A stretch of DNA of 26,119 nt from a virus. The stretch spans positions 1-26,119 of IMG/VR virus record IMGVR_UViG_3300017782_000189; one strand, written 5' to 3'. Positions within the stretch are counted from its first letter, which is position 1. Each line of letters opens with the position of its first letter. The translations under genes and the position numbers were made by a program. Positions 1 through 7,946 of this stretch are shown piece by piece. The notes under the pieces were generated by a model. That model saw only the letters and a program-made list of their open reading frames with translations. It was not told the origin of the DNA and made no database searches.

Positions 1-12
1 ATTTAAAACAAT

Positions 13-2790
13 ATGGCAATAATATACTCATACCCTAAAATTTCTTCTTTAGCTGGAAATGATTCTTTAATCATAACAGATATTAGTGATAAGAAAAAAC
101 CAACTAAAAGAGTTAGTCTTTCTCAATTAAGATCTTTTTTACGTATTCCCACAAGTGGTCCCGGTGGAGTTGTTACTAAAATAATACCAGGATCAAATAT
201 AACTATATCACCAGTTGATGGAACAGGTGATGTTACAATTAATTCTACTGGAAGTATTTCAGGAACAGGTACAACAAATGCTTTGCCTATATGGTCTGAC
301 GGGCCTAATCGTATTTTAGGAAACTCTGTTATAACGTTTTCTTCATCACCTAATTTAGGTGAGTGGAATTTTAACGGTTCAGCTATAAATGTAGGTGGTA
401 ATTCATTTTTTAAAAGAGTTAGTATTAGAGGTGCTGGTTCAAATATAGTTGGGGATTTTACAAACTTTACTTTTAAAAATATTATGTTTTACATGAGTAT
501 CAACCCTGGTAACCCCGCGGTTGAAACTTCTAGAGTATGGCAAGGGCTTTATAAAAATAATACAGCAGTAAAAAACGGCTTACACTGGAGTTTTGGAAGT
601 TATTCAACTTCTCCAAACTCTGCGTTTATTATAGGTGATGACAAATCTATACAAATGCCTGGATATGGATCAGGAACAATTACAGGTACAAAAACTTATG
701 ACTTAGCTGTTGATACGGATGGTAATGTTATAGAAACTGTAAATTCAGATACTGGGGTAACAGCGGTTACTTTAGCTACAGGAACATCAACAGGTGCGCC
801 ACTTTCGGAAAGTATTGCAACTAGAGAATTAACATTAACATCGTATGCTTATGATGGAGGGAATAATATAGGGTATGTACCAACAGGAGGAACTGCTAAC
901 ACATATTTAAAAGGTAATGGATCTTGGGGTGCAATACCTACAGGTTTACAATTTCAAGGTACTTGGGATGCTAGAAATATTGCTGAAGGTGGGGTTAGTG
1001 ATGGTGGTGACCCTGATTTAGATGGAATTGCTGGTGCTGTTGATGGTTGGTTATATATAGTTAGTACTGCTGGTTCAGCTGTGCCAAATGGTGCGGCTAC
1101 AACACCAAATTCTTGGAACTTAGGTGATTGGTGTATTTATAATGGGATCAATTGGACAAGGGTACCCGCTACAAATGCTGGTGTAACTAGTTTAACAACT
1201 ACTGATGGTACTTATATTAATTTAACACCTAATACAGCTAGCACAGGATCAATAACAGTTACAGCCGATTTAAGTGCTCAAGCCACTGGTACTTCTGATG
1301 TAACTACTAAATTTTTAACTGAAGGTAATAAGTGGCAAGTACCTAGTTATTCGCCTGATCCTGGTTTACCAGCAATACTTACAGATGGTGCTAATCCTGG
1401 AGCTATAAGTTTGTATTCAGATGTTGATGCTGCAGACGTGAGATCAGCTATTGGTGCTGGAACTGGAGATGGCGATGTTACAGCATCTAGTACAACAACA
1501 TTTACTAATAAATCTGGATCAAACTCACAGTGGACTAATGATGAAGGATATACTACAAATACAGGTACAACCACAGCTGACAATACCCAGACTTTTACAA
1601 ACAAATCAGGATCAAATAGCCAGTGGACTAATGATGAAGGCTATAGCACAACTACTGGTACGGTTACACCTAGTAGCACAGATACTTTTACTAATAAATC
1701 CGGTAATATATCTATGTGGACTAATGATTCTGGATATACAACAAACACTGGAACTACTACAGCTACCAACACTCAGACATTTACTAATAAGTCTGGTAAT
1801 ATAAGTCAATGGACTAATGATAGCGGTTATATAACTTCAGAAAGCGACACTTTATTAAGTGTAACACAAAGAGGTGCTTCCACAAGTGTAGCAACTAATT
1901 TTACAGGTAGTTTAACTGTTAATGGTACAGGTGCTGGTGCATATTTCTATGTTAGTGGTAACGCACAAAGTACGGCGCCACCTACAAGTTATGATACTGG
2001 TTTAGCAATGGCTTGGAATAACTCAGGTGGTTCTAGAGAAAATGAAATATATTTTGCAACTGGGTCTGGCGCTACACAGGCTGAAAATGATAGTACTTAT
2101 TTTTCTTTTATAAATAGATTTAATACTTCGGGAACTCCTGTAGATACTAGAGTAGCTAAATTTTATGGAAACGGAGATGTTGACTTTTTAGGTAAAGTTT
2201 TTACTCATGCAGATGTATTAGCTGGTTCTACTAAAATAATTGATTTTGCAACTTCTTCAGTAGCTGGTGATGCAACAGGTTTTATAGGAAATTATTTTAC
2301 AACACATGGATCTTTTGCAAACCCAACAACTACAGCAGCAACTTTTTATGATCAAGCAGGGGTTGGACCTACTTTATCAGGTTATAGAGTTGCTATAAGA
2401 AATTATGACGGAACTAACATGATAGCATCAGCTACATTTACAGACACTTCTTTAACTGTAGTTGGTGATGTAATTGCTTATGGTTCACCATCAGACAAAA
2501 GATTAAAAGAAAATATAAAACCTATTGAATCAGCTTTATCTAAAGCTATGAAACTTCAAGGTGTTACTTTTGATTGGAAAAAATCAGATAGTATATTAGA
2601 TATAAAAAAAGACGTAGGATTTATAGCACAAGATGTACAAAAAGTTATACCAGAACTTGTAAGGGAAAACAAAGATGGTATGCTTTCTATGAGACATCAA
2701 GGTATTGCGCCTATACTTCTTGAAGCGATAAAAGAATTAAAAGCTGAAATAGAAGAATTAAAGTTAAATAAGTGTAATTGTAATAAGTAA
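13..2790 (+). CDS. Tail fibre/spike protein with C-terminal peptidase S74 chaperone domain
   Basis: 925 aa. Probably a trimeric receptor-binding fibre or spike. The N-terminal part is Gly/Ser/Thr/Asn-rich beta-type sequence. Four copies of a 31-residue repeat with the core NKSGxxSQWTND lie at about residues 497-608. The C-terminus (about 820-925) is recognisably an S74 intramolecular chaperone: it has the SDKRLKENI signature, then GFIAQDVQKVIPELV, and ends in a Leu/Glu heptad coiled coil. In this family the chaperone trimerises the fibre and cuts itself off at the Ser of the SD motif, here Ser827-Asp828. The start follows an A/T leader (taaaacaat) and gives MAIIYSYPKIS, which looks like a native virion-protein N-terminus. 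It overlaps the next gene by one base (TAATG). Fibre versus spike cannot be decided. The S74 call is strong; receptor and enzymatic activity are unknown. Confidence 0.88.
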   Translation: MAIIYSYPKISSLAGNDSLIITDISDKKKPTKRVSLSQLRSFLRIPTSGPGGVVTKIIPGSNITISPVDGTGDVTINSTGSISGTGTTNALPIWSDGPNRILGNSVITFSSSPNLGEWNFNGSAINVGGNSFFKRVSIRGAGSNIVGDFTNFTFKNIMFYMSINPGNPAVETSRVWQGLYKNNTAVKNGLHWSFGSYSTSPNSAFIIGDDKSIQMPGYGSGTITGTKTYDLAVDTDGNVIETVNSDTGVTAVTLATGTSTGAPLSESIATRELTLTSYAYDGGNNIGYVPTGGTANTYLKGNGSWGAIPTGLQFQGTWDARNIAEGGVSDGGDPDLDGIAGAVDGWLYIVSTAGSAVPNGAATTPNSWNLGDWCIYNGINWTRVPATNAGVTSLTTTDGTYINLTPNTASTGSITVTADLSAQATGTSDVTTKFLTEGNKWQVPSYSPDPGLPAILTDGANPGAISLYSDVDAADVRSAIGAGTGDGDVTASSTTTFTNKSGSNSQWTNDEGYTTNTGTTTADNTQTFTNKSGSNSQWTNDEGYSTTTGTVTPSSTDTFTNKSGNISMWTNDSGYTTNTGTTTATNTQTFTNKSGNISQWTNDSGYITSESDTLLSVTQRGASTSVATNFTGSLTVNGTGAGAYFYVSGNAQSTAPPTSYDTGLAMAWNNSGGSRENEIYFATGSGATQAENDSTYFSFINRFNTSGTPVDTRVAKFYGNGDVDFLGKVFTHADVLAGSTKIIDFATSSVAGDATGFIGNYFTTHGSFANPTTTAATFYDQAGVGPTLSGYRVAIRNYDGTNMIASATFTDTSLTVVGDVIAYGSPSDKRLKENIKPIESALSKAMKLQGVTFDWKKSDSILDIKKDVGFIAQDVQKVIPELVRENKDGMLSMRHQGIAPILLEAIKELKAEIEELKLNKCNCNK
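1501..1836 (+). repeat. Array of 93-bp in-frame repeats (31 aa, four copies, last partial)
   Basis: Units begin at 1501, 1594, 1687 and 1780, each with a Phe codon opening FTNKSG, so the period is exactly 93 bases. Each unit reads roughly FTNKSG[S/N]xS-x-WTND[E/S]GY followed by a Thr/Gly-rich linker such as TTNTGTTT. Synonymous codons differ between copies (aataaatct, aacaaatca, aataaatcc, aataagtct), so the protein repeat is conserved while the DNA has diverged. The fourth unit stops after GYIT. The array lies in the shaft of the fibre, between the head-proximal region and the S74 domain. Confidence 0.9.
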
Positions 2791-3926
2791 TGGCATTACC
2801 AGCACCAGGAAATCCTATATCAGCTAGTATGATTAATACAGAAGCAGACAGATCTTCTAGTTTCACAGCGCCTTTGTCGGGTAATAGTTCAACGCCTCAA
2901 GTAGGTTCATTGGTTAAAATATACTCACCGCCAGATTCTAGCGTTGACCAAAATGCACCACATAAATTTTCAGAATTTTATTCAAAATCGTGGAACGGAA
3001 GAAATAGTATTCAATTTAAACAATATTATTATAATTCTTCAAATAGTTTTCCTAGCGCTACTCAAGCTTGTGTTAGCTCTGCTTGGTATGGTGGTAACGG
3101 AACAACAGTTTATTACACGGGTATTTTAGGAGTTGGAACTATATTTTATACAACACCTTTTGGATTTACTAGATATTCTTTTACAAGTGGCCAAAATTAT
3201 TCTTTTAAAACCGCTCCAAACTCTACAGAAACATTAGCTATAACTGCTGATTCTTTAGGTGTAGTTCAAAGTTATAGTGTTTGCCCTTCCTTGACACCAT
3301 TTTGGACAGCTAATGCCAGTAATCCTCGTAATGCTCCTGATTCGTTTAGTTCATCGCAAGGGGCATGTGCTCAAAGATTTAGTTATTCATATAATTATTT
3401 TGCTTATCACACTGGGGTAAACGCTCAACCAGTGGCTGGAGATTTTGTTTATTTAGATCAGACATTGACAGTTCCATTAATGGCAACTAACAATTTAGTT
3501 TGGTATCAAGGATCTGATACTGCATCTTACGTTAATTATGGAGAGGTAATAAATAGATATGCTTTTAATATGAATACAGGTAGTGGATCTAGTAATTTAA
3601 ATGGTCCAGGAACTGTAAAAGCAAATATTACTGACTGTTCTAGGCAAACAATTTTCCTAAAAAGAAGTGGCTCAGTTCCACCTATTTTCATTGAGTTCTA
3701 TTATCAAGCCTCTATTGGAGATGCTGTTAATTTAACAACAAATGATATATTGTATACGGACTCTGCTTTAACAACTACTTATCCAACAGCACAAACTTGG
3801 TTGTTTGACGCAGGCACAAGTGCTAAAAATCCTTGTTATAATACTATATCTTGTCCATCAAGCATAAGTTTAAACAGTAGTGGAGTAATTACAAATAAAA
3901 CATGTAATATTAATCCATGTAGTTAA
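2790..3926 (+). CDS. Modular Cys-punctuated tail fibre/tip-like protein
   Basis: 378 aa, starting within the stop codon of the S74 fibre (TAATG), so probably translationally coupled. Residues about 1-75 (opening MALPAPGNPISASMINTE, later HKFSEFYSKSWN) resemble an N-terminal domain I recall from flavobacterial phage tail or baseplate proteins. The rest shows three divergent modules of roughly 80-110 residues. Each has a G[D/T]xxYxDxxLT-like strand pair and ends in a [S/N]xxGxVxxxxxC tail, with closing Cys near residues 165, 283 and 372, and a last Cys at 377. No catalytic motif is visible. Position next to the main fibre suggests a second adhesin or tip protein. The module reading is mine from direct comparison; the exact role is unknown. 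Confidence 0.65.
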   Translation: MALPAPGNPISASMINTEADRSSSFTAPLSGNSSTPQVGSLVKIYSPPDSSVDQNAPHKFSEFYSKSWNGRNSIQFKQYYYNSSNSFPSATQACVSSAWYGGNGTTVYYTGILGVGTIFYTTPFGFTRYSFTSGQNYSFKTAPNSTETLAITADSLGVVQSYSVCPSLTPFWTANASNPRNAPDSFSSSQGACAQRFSYSYNYFAYHTGVNAQPVAGDFVYLDQTLTVPLMATNNLVWYQGSDTASYVNYGEVINRYAFNMNTGSGSSNLNGPGTVKANITDCSRQTIFLKRSGSVPPIFIEFYYQASIGDAVNLTTNDILYTDSALTTTYPTAQTWLFDAGTSAKNPCYNTISCPSSISLNSSGVITNKTCNINPCS

Positions 3927-3938
3927 ATTAAATTAAAT

Positions 3939-4586
3939 ATGAAATATAAAGGTTTAAAAATAATGTTTTGTATACCTGGAGCGTCTTTTAGCAGTCATTT
4001 TTTAAACTGCTGGGATTTATTAACTAGGTTTATGAATGAAGAAGAGATACAATATGGCTTAAACACTGGTTATGTTCCTATTATAAACTTAGCTAGAGAT
4101 CATGTTTTAGGTATAAATCCTCATGCAAAAATAAAAATACCCTTTGACGGAAAAATTATTTATGATTATATAATGTGGATTGATTCGGACACTATATTTG
4201 CCCCGGAACAATTCAAAAACTTATTAGATTCTAAAGTTCAAGTTGTGTCTGGATATTGCACTATGTTAAATAATGAAGGAAAACATACGTATGCTGTTGT
4301 AAAAAACGGAAAACATATAAATCAAAAAGTAATTCAAGATTTTTTAGATGAAATAGATTGTGGGTGTAATACTATAATGAAAGTAGATAAACCAACATTA
4401 GCTTTTTGCTTAATAGAAAAAAAAGTAATGGACAAACTAACTTATCCTTATTTTGATATAGAATACAAGAACGGAACATGGAAAGGTGAAGATTATTATT
4501 TTTTTGATAAAATAACAAAAGCAGGATTTAACATGCATATTCATACGGCCTCAAGAGTGGGGCATTTAAAACAACAAATATTTTAA
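3939..4586 (+). CDS. GT-A fold glycosyltransferase-like protein
   Basis: 215 aa. It resembles small phage members of the family 2-like GT-A glycosyltransferases, which transfer sugar from a nucleotide-sugar. Visible motifs are a DXD-type metal/nucleotide site in MWIDSDTIF (Asp82-Ser83-Asp84), an acidic acceptor/base motif GEDYYFFDKITKAGF (Glu184-Asp185), and a late His (His209 in RVGHLK) where GT-A enzymes often place a third metal ligand. There is no signal peptide or membrane segment, so it should act in the cytoplasm. It sits just after two fibre genes, suggesting virion or fibre glycosylation; action on host surface glycans or DNA bases is also possible. The start follows the leader aaattaaattaaat. 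Fold call fairly confident; substrate unknown. Confidence 0.72.
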   Translation: MKYKGLKIMFCIPGASFSSHFLNCWDLLTRFMNEEEIQYGLNTGYVPIINLARDHVLGINPHAKIKIPFDGKIIYDYIMWIDSDTIFAPEQFKNLLDSKVQVVSGYCTMLNNEGKHTYAVVKNGKHINQKVIQDFLDEIDCGCNTIMKVDKPTLAFCLIEKKVMDKLTYPYFDIEYKNGTWKGEDYYFFDKITKAGFNMHIHTASRVGHLKQQIF

Positions 4587-4597
4587 AACAATAAAAA

Positions 4598-4683
4598 ATG
4601 GCTATTACAAGACATCAACTAGTACATATATTGTAGTTGGTGCAAATGGAATTGTATCCAGCGTGGGCCCTTGTAATCCTTAA
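4598..4683 (+). pseudogene. Remnant of a modular fibre-like gene
   Basis: An ATG at 4598 has the usual leader (aaaacaataaaaa) but its frame closes after 12 codons. Another frame, open from 4600 to the TAA at 4681, encodes a tail reading TYIVVGANGIVSSVGPC then NP. This matches the module endings in the upstream 378-aa fibre-like protein (SISLNSSGVITNKTC, LAITADSLGVVQSYSVC). The simplest reading is a former fibre-type gene reduced by deletion to its start plus its C-terminal end, now out of frame. The segment is short, so chance similarity cannot be excluded. Confidence 0.5.
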
Positions 4684-4700
4684 AGTGTAAATTTTAAAAA

Positions 4701-4715
4701 AAACAAGTGATAATA
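4701..4715 (+). repeat. 15-base motif, copy 1 (possible promoter element)
   Basis: AAACAAGTGATAATA lies in the largest intergenic gap and recurs exactly at 20941-20955, also upstream of a hairpin and a gene start. TG-A-TAATA resembles an extended -10 element loosely, so a promoter or phage regulator site is possible. It may instead be part of an RNA signal with the hairpin. Confidence 0.45.
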
Positions 4716-4727
4716 GCAATATAACCC

Positions 4728-4741
4728 GCTCTTAATAGAGC
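4728..4741 (+). other. Small hairpin before the 104-aa gene
   Basis: GCTCT-TAAT-AGAGC forms a perfect 5-bp stem with a 4-base loop, ending 8 bases before the ATG at 4750. There is no T-run after it, so it is not a convincing terminator. Its TAAT loop resembles the TAAC loop of the hairpin at 20959-20980, and both follow the same 15-base motif. A role in start-site access or RNA processing is possible. Confidence 0.35.
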
Positions 4742-4749
4742 AATAACCA

Positions 4750-5064
4750 ATGTCAAATTTAAAACCAATACCAATGACACTATTTTATTCGACTAGCTCG
4801 TGGAGTAGTCAACCACAATTATCAGAAGAAACCATTAACCTTTTTAAACATGTAGCCAAAAAGAAAAACTGGCGAATTGTTCAATTACCAAACGGTTTTT
4901 ATCAAACTGAATACCTTGATCCAAATAAAAAAAATTCTTGGATCGACGTAACAAGACGTGAAACTCTTGAAGGCGCAGAACAAGCAATAGATTCTTCTAT
5001 TGAACATTACAAGAAAAAGCTTTCGTTTCTTCACGGACCACAAGTTGTTAAAACTTTTAAATAA
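4750..5064 (+). CDS. Conserved phage protein of unknown function
   Basis: 104 aa, soluble, with no membrane segment or signal peptide. The centre (WRIVQLPNGFYQTEYLDP, then WIDVTRRETLEGAEQAID) reads like a compact alpha/beta domain whose second half is a helix that could pair with itself. I recall similar short proteins in marine phage genomes but no assigned function. It follows the 163-base gap holding the decayed fibre remnant, the 15-base motif and a hairpin, so it may be the first gene of the transcript carrying groEL and groES. It starts at the first ATG after that gap (leader caataacca). Confidence 0.7.
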   Translation: MSNLKPIPMTLFYSTSSWSSQPQLSEETINLFKHVAKKKNWRIVQLPNGFYQTEYLDPNKKNSWIDVTRRETLEGAEQAIDSSIEHYKKKLSFLHGPQVVKTFK

Positions 5065-5092
5065 AATCAATTCAATCAAATTTAATTAAATT

Positions 5093-6646
5093 ATGTCAGA
5101 CGCAATAGTCAAGAACCTAAGCTTTGGTAACGAAGCTAAGGATCAAATATTTAAAGGTATAGAAAAACTCACAAAAGCTGTTAGCTCCACACTTGGAGCT
5201 AGCGGTAAATGTGTAATCTTAGAGGATTCAAGCGGTAGTCCTATTATTACTAAAGATGGTGTAACTGTAGCAGATTCAATTATATTGCTAGACCCTGTAG
5301 AAAACATGGGTTGTACACTACTTAAAGAAGCCGCTAGAAAAACAGTAAAAGAAGCAGGTGATGGAACTACCACTGCAACTGTTCTTTCACATTCCATTTT
5401 ATTAAATGCTTATAGTGTTTTAGATTCTAAAAATGGTAGACAAATAAAAGAAGGTATAAACACAGGCGTATCTAAAATTATAAAAGAATTAGAAAAAAAT
5501 TCTTTATCTGTAAAAGGAGATCATATAAATAATGTTGCAACTATAGCAACAAACAATGATAAAGAGCTTGGTTCTTTAATAGCTGATGCTTTTAAAAACG
5601 TAGGTGATACAGGTTTAGTTGTTATGGAACCATCATCAATAGGTGAAACAAAAGTAGATATAGTTGAAGGTGTAGAATACAACAAAGGTTTAGTTCACCC
5701 TAACTTTATAAACAATAAAGAAAAAGGTATAGCAGAACTTGAAAATCCATTAATTTTAATTATGGATTCTAAAGTTGAATCAATAAGACAGATTCAACCT
5801 GTTTTAGAGTATGTTATAAAAGAAAAACATCCTTTACTTATTATAGGTGAAATAGAAGATAACGTATTATCTGCTTTACTTATGAATAAAATGAAGGGTA
5901 ATATAAAAATAAATGTTTTAGATCCACCTGCTTTTGGTTTAAGAAGAAAAGAAATATTAGAAGATCTTTCTCTTTTAACCGGTGCAGTTGTTGTTAATGA
6001 AAATCTAGGTGATAATTTAGATTCTATAAAAACAGAATATTTAGGATCATGTCTTAAGGTTTCGACAGAAGTTGATAAATCAATAATAAGAGTTGAATCA
6101 GGTAATGAAGAGGTTGAAGCAATTATAAAAGACATTAAAGATAAATTAAAAAAGAAAAATAAAGAGCACGTAAGAATAGGTTTAGAACATAGACTAGGTA
6201 GATTAAGTGCTAAAGTAGCTGTTGTAAAAGTAGGTGCTAATTCTGATTTAGAATTAAAAGAAAAAACAGATAGAGTAGAAGATGCTATATGTGCTACAAA
6301 AGCTGCTATAAAAGAAGGTATTGTTTCTGGAGGTGGTATAGCTCTTTTAAATTCTTCAAAAGTATTAAATAAAAATAATATAGGTGAAAATATATTATAC
6401 AATGCTATTAAAGCTCCTTTTAATACTATATTAATAAACGCAGGTATTAAAGCTAATGAACCTAAAAAAGAAGGTTATGGCTTAAACGTTATAACGGGTG
6501 AAACAGTAGACATGATTAAATCAGGTATTATTGATCCGCTGCTTGTAACTAAAAGCGCTTTAACAAATGCGGCCTCTGTAGCTACAACAATACTATCAAC
6601 TGATTGTGTAATTAATAATATTAGAAATTATGAAAGCAATAGGTAG
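5093..6646 (+). CDS. groEL: Phage-encoded GroEL-type chaperonin (Hsp60)
   Basis: 517 aa, group I chaperonin that folds proteins in an ATP-driven double-ring cage. Equatorial motifs are intact: ITKDGVTVAD with Asp55, GDGTTTATVL with Asp90, and VEDA with Asp397, corresponding to E. coli Asp52, Asp87 and catalytic Asp398; SGGGIALLN follows near residue 413. The apical domain is diverged but full length. The C-terminus ends NNIRNYESNR and lacks the Gly-Gly-Met tail of host GroEL, so the cavity floor should differ. It overlaps groES by 17 bases, in the order groEL-groES, opposite to the usual bacterial operon. Likely clients are capsid or tail proteins. The leader is aaatttaattaaatt. Family call very strong; an active ATPase is inferred from the intact aspartates. 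Confidence 0.96.
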   Translation: MSDAIVKNLSFGNEAKDQIFKGIEKLTKAVSSTLGASGKCVILEDSSGSPIITKDGVTVADSIILLDPVENMGCTLLKEAARKTVKEAGDGTTTATVLSHSILLNAYSVLDSKNGRQIKEGINTGVSKIIKELEKNSLSVKGDHINNVATIATNNDKELGSLIADAFKNVGDTGLVVMEPSSIGETKVDIVEGVEYNKGLVHPNFINNKEKGIAELENPLILIMDSKVESIRQIQPVLEYVIKEKHPLLIIGEIEDNVLSALLMNKMKGNIKINVLDPPAFGLRRKEILEDLSLLTGAVVVNENLGDNLDSIKTEYLGSCLKVSTEVDKSIIRVESGNEEVEAIIKDIKDKLKKKNKEHVRIGLEHRLGRLSAKVAVVKVGANSDLELKEKTDRVEDAICATKAAIKEGIVSGGGIALLNSSKVLNKNNIGENILYNAIKAPFNTILINAGIKANEPKKEGYGLNVITGETVDMIKSGIIDPLLVTKSALTNAASVATTILSTDCVINNIRNYESNR

Positions 6647-6890
6647 ATATTTAATTATAGATAAGTTTAAAGAAAAAACTACTAAAACTGAAGGTGGATT
6701 ATTATTGTCAGTTAAAGACAAAGAAGATATAAGATACACTGGTGCACATATAATTTCAGTAGGTGATCAAGTTCAAGGATTAAAAAAAGATGATCAAATA
6801 TATTTTGATAGGCATGCTGGTCATAAAGTAGAATTTAAAGAAAAAATATTTCACGTTATTAAAGATCAAGACGTGGTTGTTGTTTTGTGA
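6630..6890 (+). CDS. groES: GroES-type co-chaperonin
   Basis: 86 aa, forming the lid of the chaperonin cage. The mobile loop that contacts GroEL is seen at residues about 16-27 (TTKTEGGLLLS), with the Gly-Gly-hydrophobic triplet of the family. YTGAHIISVGDQV and KKDDQIYF match the GroES beta-barrel (GxVxxVGxG and GDxVxF positions). It is about ten residues shorter than E. coli GroES, with little room for the roof loop. The ATG lies inside groEL (17-base overlap), so translation should be coupled and stoichiometry tied to GroEL. The next gene begins at a GTG overlapping this stop. The pairing and loop make the call strong even though overall identity looks low. Confidence 0.92.
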   Translation: MKAIGRYLIIDKFKEKTTKTEGGLLLSVKDKEDIRYTGAHIISVGDQVQGLKKDDQIYFDRHAGHKVEFKEKIFHVIKDQDVVVVL

Positions 6891-7327
6891 AAAAGCTAGA
6901 AGCAAAAGATTTAAAAGATCTTAATTTGTTAAAACACTACCGTATAATACGCAAGTGGGCTTGTAAAAACAACGACCTTAATACCGCTGATTTAGAATTA
7001 TTAATATATTTAGACTGTATAGATTTATTTACTATTAAAGATTTCAAAATGGGTACTTACTCATACAGTTGGAATAATAGAAGATGGAGCAAGCTTATAC
7101 AAAATGACTGGATTTCTGTATGGAGAAAAAGAAACAGAACTACACAAAAATATAATATTTATAAAGTTTCTTTTAGAGGTAAACAATTAATAAATAGAAT
7201 ATATAGAATAATGCTTGGTAGTGATGATATACCTACCAGTAACAAAAGAAATGTTATAATGAAAGGAAAATCATATATGGATAAAGTTATGATTACCTCT
7301 ATTAAAAACGTAAACAAGGATATATGA
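6887..7327 (+). CDS. Winged-helix-like DNA-binding protein
   Basis: 146 aa. It starts at GTG overlapping the groES stop (GTGA), the only in-frame start consistent with the conserved opening LKHYRIIRKWACKNNDLNTADLELLIYLD in full, which looks like a MarR-type helix-turn-helix lead-in. TIKDF, the SWNNRRWSKLIQNDWISVWR stretch and KYNIYKVSFRGKQLINRIY then fit recognition helix, wing strands and a closing helix. The fold recalls small MarR-like proteins of marine and crAss-like phages. It is basic and soluble. It may regulate phage transcription or be packaged. No target site was identified. It overlaps the next gene by ATGA. Confidence 0.62.
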   Translation: MKKLEAKDLKDLNLLKHYRIIRKWACKNNDLNTADLELLIYLDCIDLFTIKDFKMGTYSYSWNNRRWSKLIQNDWISVWRKRNRTTQKYNIYKVSFRGKQLINRIYRIMLGSDDIPTSNKRNVIMKGKSYMDKVMITSIKNVNKDI

Positions 7328-7704
7328 TAAATTTAACACACTCAGCTCTAGGAGCTTCAGGAATAATGGCGGGAATTTCTAGCCAAGCTAGAAGCGGTTT
7401 TCAATCTAATGTTATGACAAAATTAGATAGTATAGAAAGTAAATTAAGTGGTAGTGGCGGCGGTGGCGGCGCTATGCCCGTTGAACAACCCCCTATGATG
7501 CCGGTGGGTAATTTAGCTGGTAGTGTTCCTTCACAAGATCCTGTTTTACCAGACCCAGCTATACCAGAAATGCAGTACGCGGGTGGTGGTGGTAGAGCAC
7601 CAATAGATGGAAATTTTAATACACCAACTCAACAAACTGCAGACGATATATATGGAAGTGAAATGGAAAAAACCATGTCATTACAAACTAGATCATTAAT
7701 TTAA
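7324..7704 (+). CDS. Gly/Pro-rich virion-associated candidate, unknown function
   Basis: 126 aa, not recognised. It starts at an ATGA overlap with the upstream winged-helix gene. Residues about 1-45 could form an amphipathic helix (GIMAGISSQARSGFQSN, then MTKLDSIESKL). A glycine run (SGGGGGAM) and a Pro/Met-rich linker follow, and the end (ADDIYGSEMEKTMSLQTRSLI) may be a short helix. This composition fits a flexible linker or minor structural protein. No enzyme motif is seen. Confidence 0.6.
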   Translation: MINLTHSALGASGIMAGISSQARSGFQSNVMTKLDSIESKLSGSGGGGGAMPVEQPPMMPVGNLAGSVPSQDPVLPDPAIPEMQYAGGGGRAPIDGNFNTPTQQTADDIYGSEMEKTMSLQTRSLI

Positions 7705-7717
7705 AAAAATAATAATT

Positions 7718-7933
7718 ATGCACAATAGAAAATATGATCCAGCAATGGAAAAACTAAAGCCAGGTAAACACGTTGGTATAGTAGGTGAATCCCACATATG
7801 GGATGGGCCACTAGACCAAGCTGGTAGACCACATGGCATGGGCTCAAGCTCTGGAATAACAGGTATGCAAATACTAAAAGCTCCAACTCCTTACAAAGGT
7901 ATTAACGCGGTTTTATGCGCACAAAGAGATTAA
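7718..7933 (+). CDS. Small conserved-type protein of unknown function
   Basis: 71 aa after an A/T leader (aaaaaaataataatt). Not recognised. It is rich in Gly, Pro and His (KPGKHVGIVGESHIWDGP, QAGRPHGMGSSSGITG) with few hydrophobic stretches, suggesting an extended or loop-rich protein. It lies between a Gly-rich protein and a virion decoration candidate. Codon use matches its neighbours and it ends 13 bases before the next start. Confidence 0.6.
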   Translation: MHNRKYDPAMEKLKPGKHVGIVGESHIWDGPLDQAGRPHGMGSSSGITGMQILKAPTPYKGINAVLCAQRD

Positions 7934-7946
7934 AACAATATAAAAA

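Noticed and set aside
1451-1804. Frame of 117 codons overlapping the fibre repeat array
   Set aside because: Its apparent internal repeats are an echo of the 93-base fibre repeat read in another frame.
4587-4749. tRNA or small RNA gene in the largest gap
   Set aside because: No cloverleaf or anticodon arm can be drawn; the 5-bp hairpin alone is not enough.
5794-6402. Long open frame on the reverse strand inside groEL (202 codons)
   Set aside because: It mirrors the well-supported chaperonin codons, has low-complexity Ser/Phe/Leu text, and has no leader or neighbours on that strand.
7450-7480. Glycine-codon run as a DNA repeat or recombination site
   Set aside because: A short ggcggtggcggc run is explained by the Gly-rich linker of the protein, with no second copy flanking anything.
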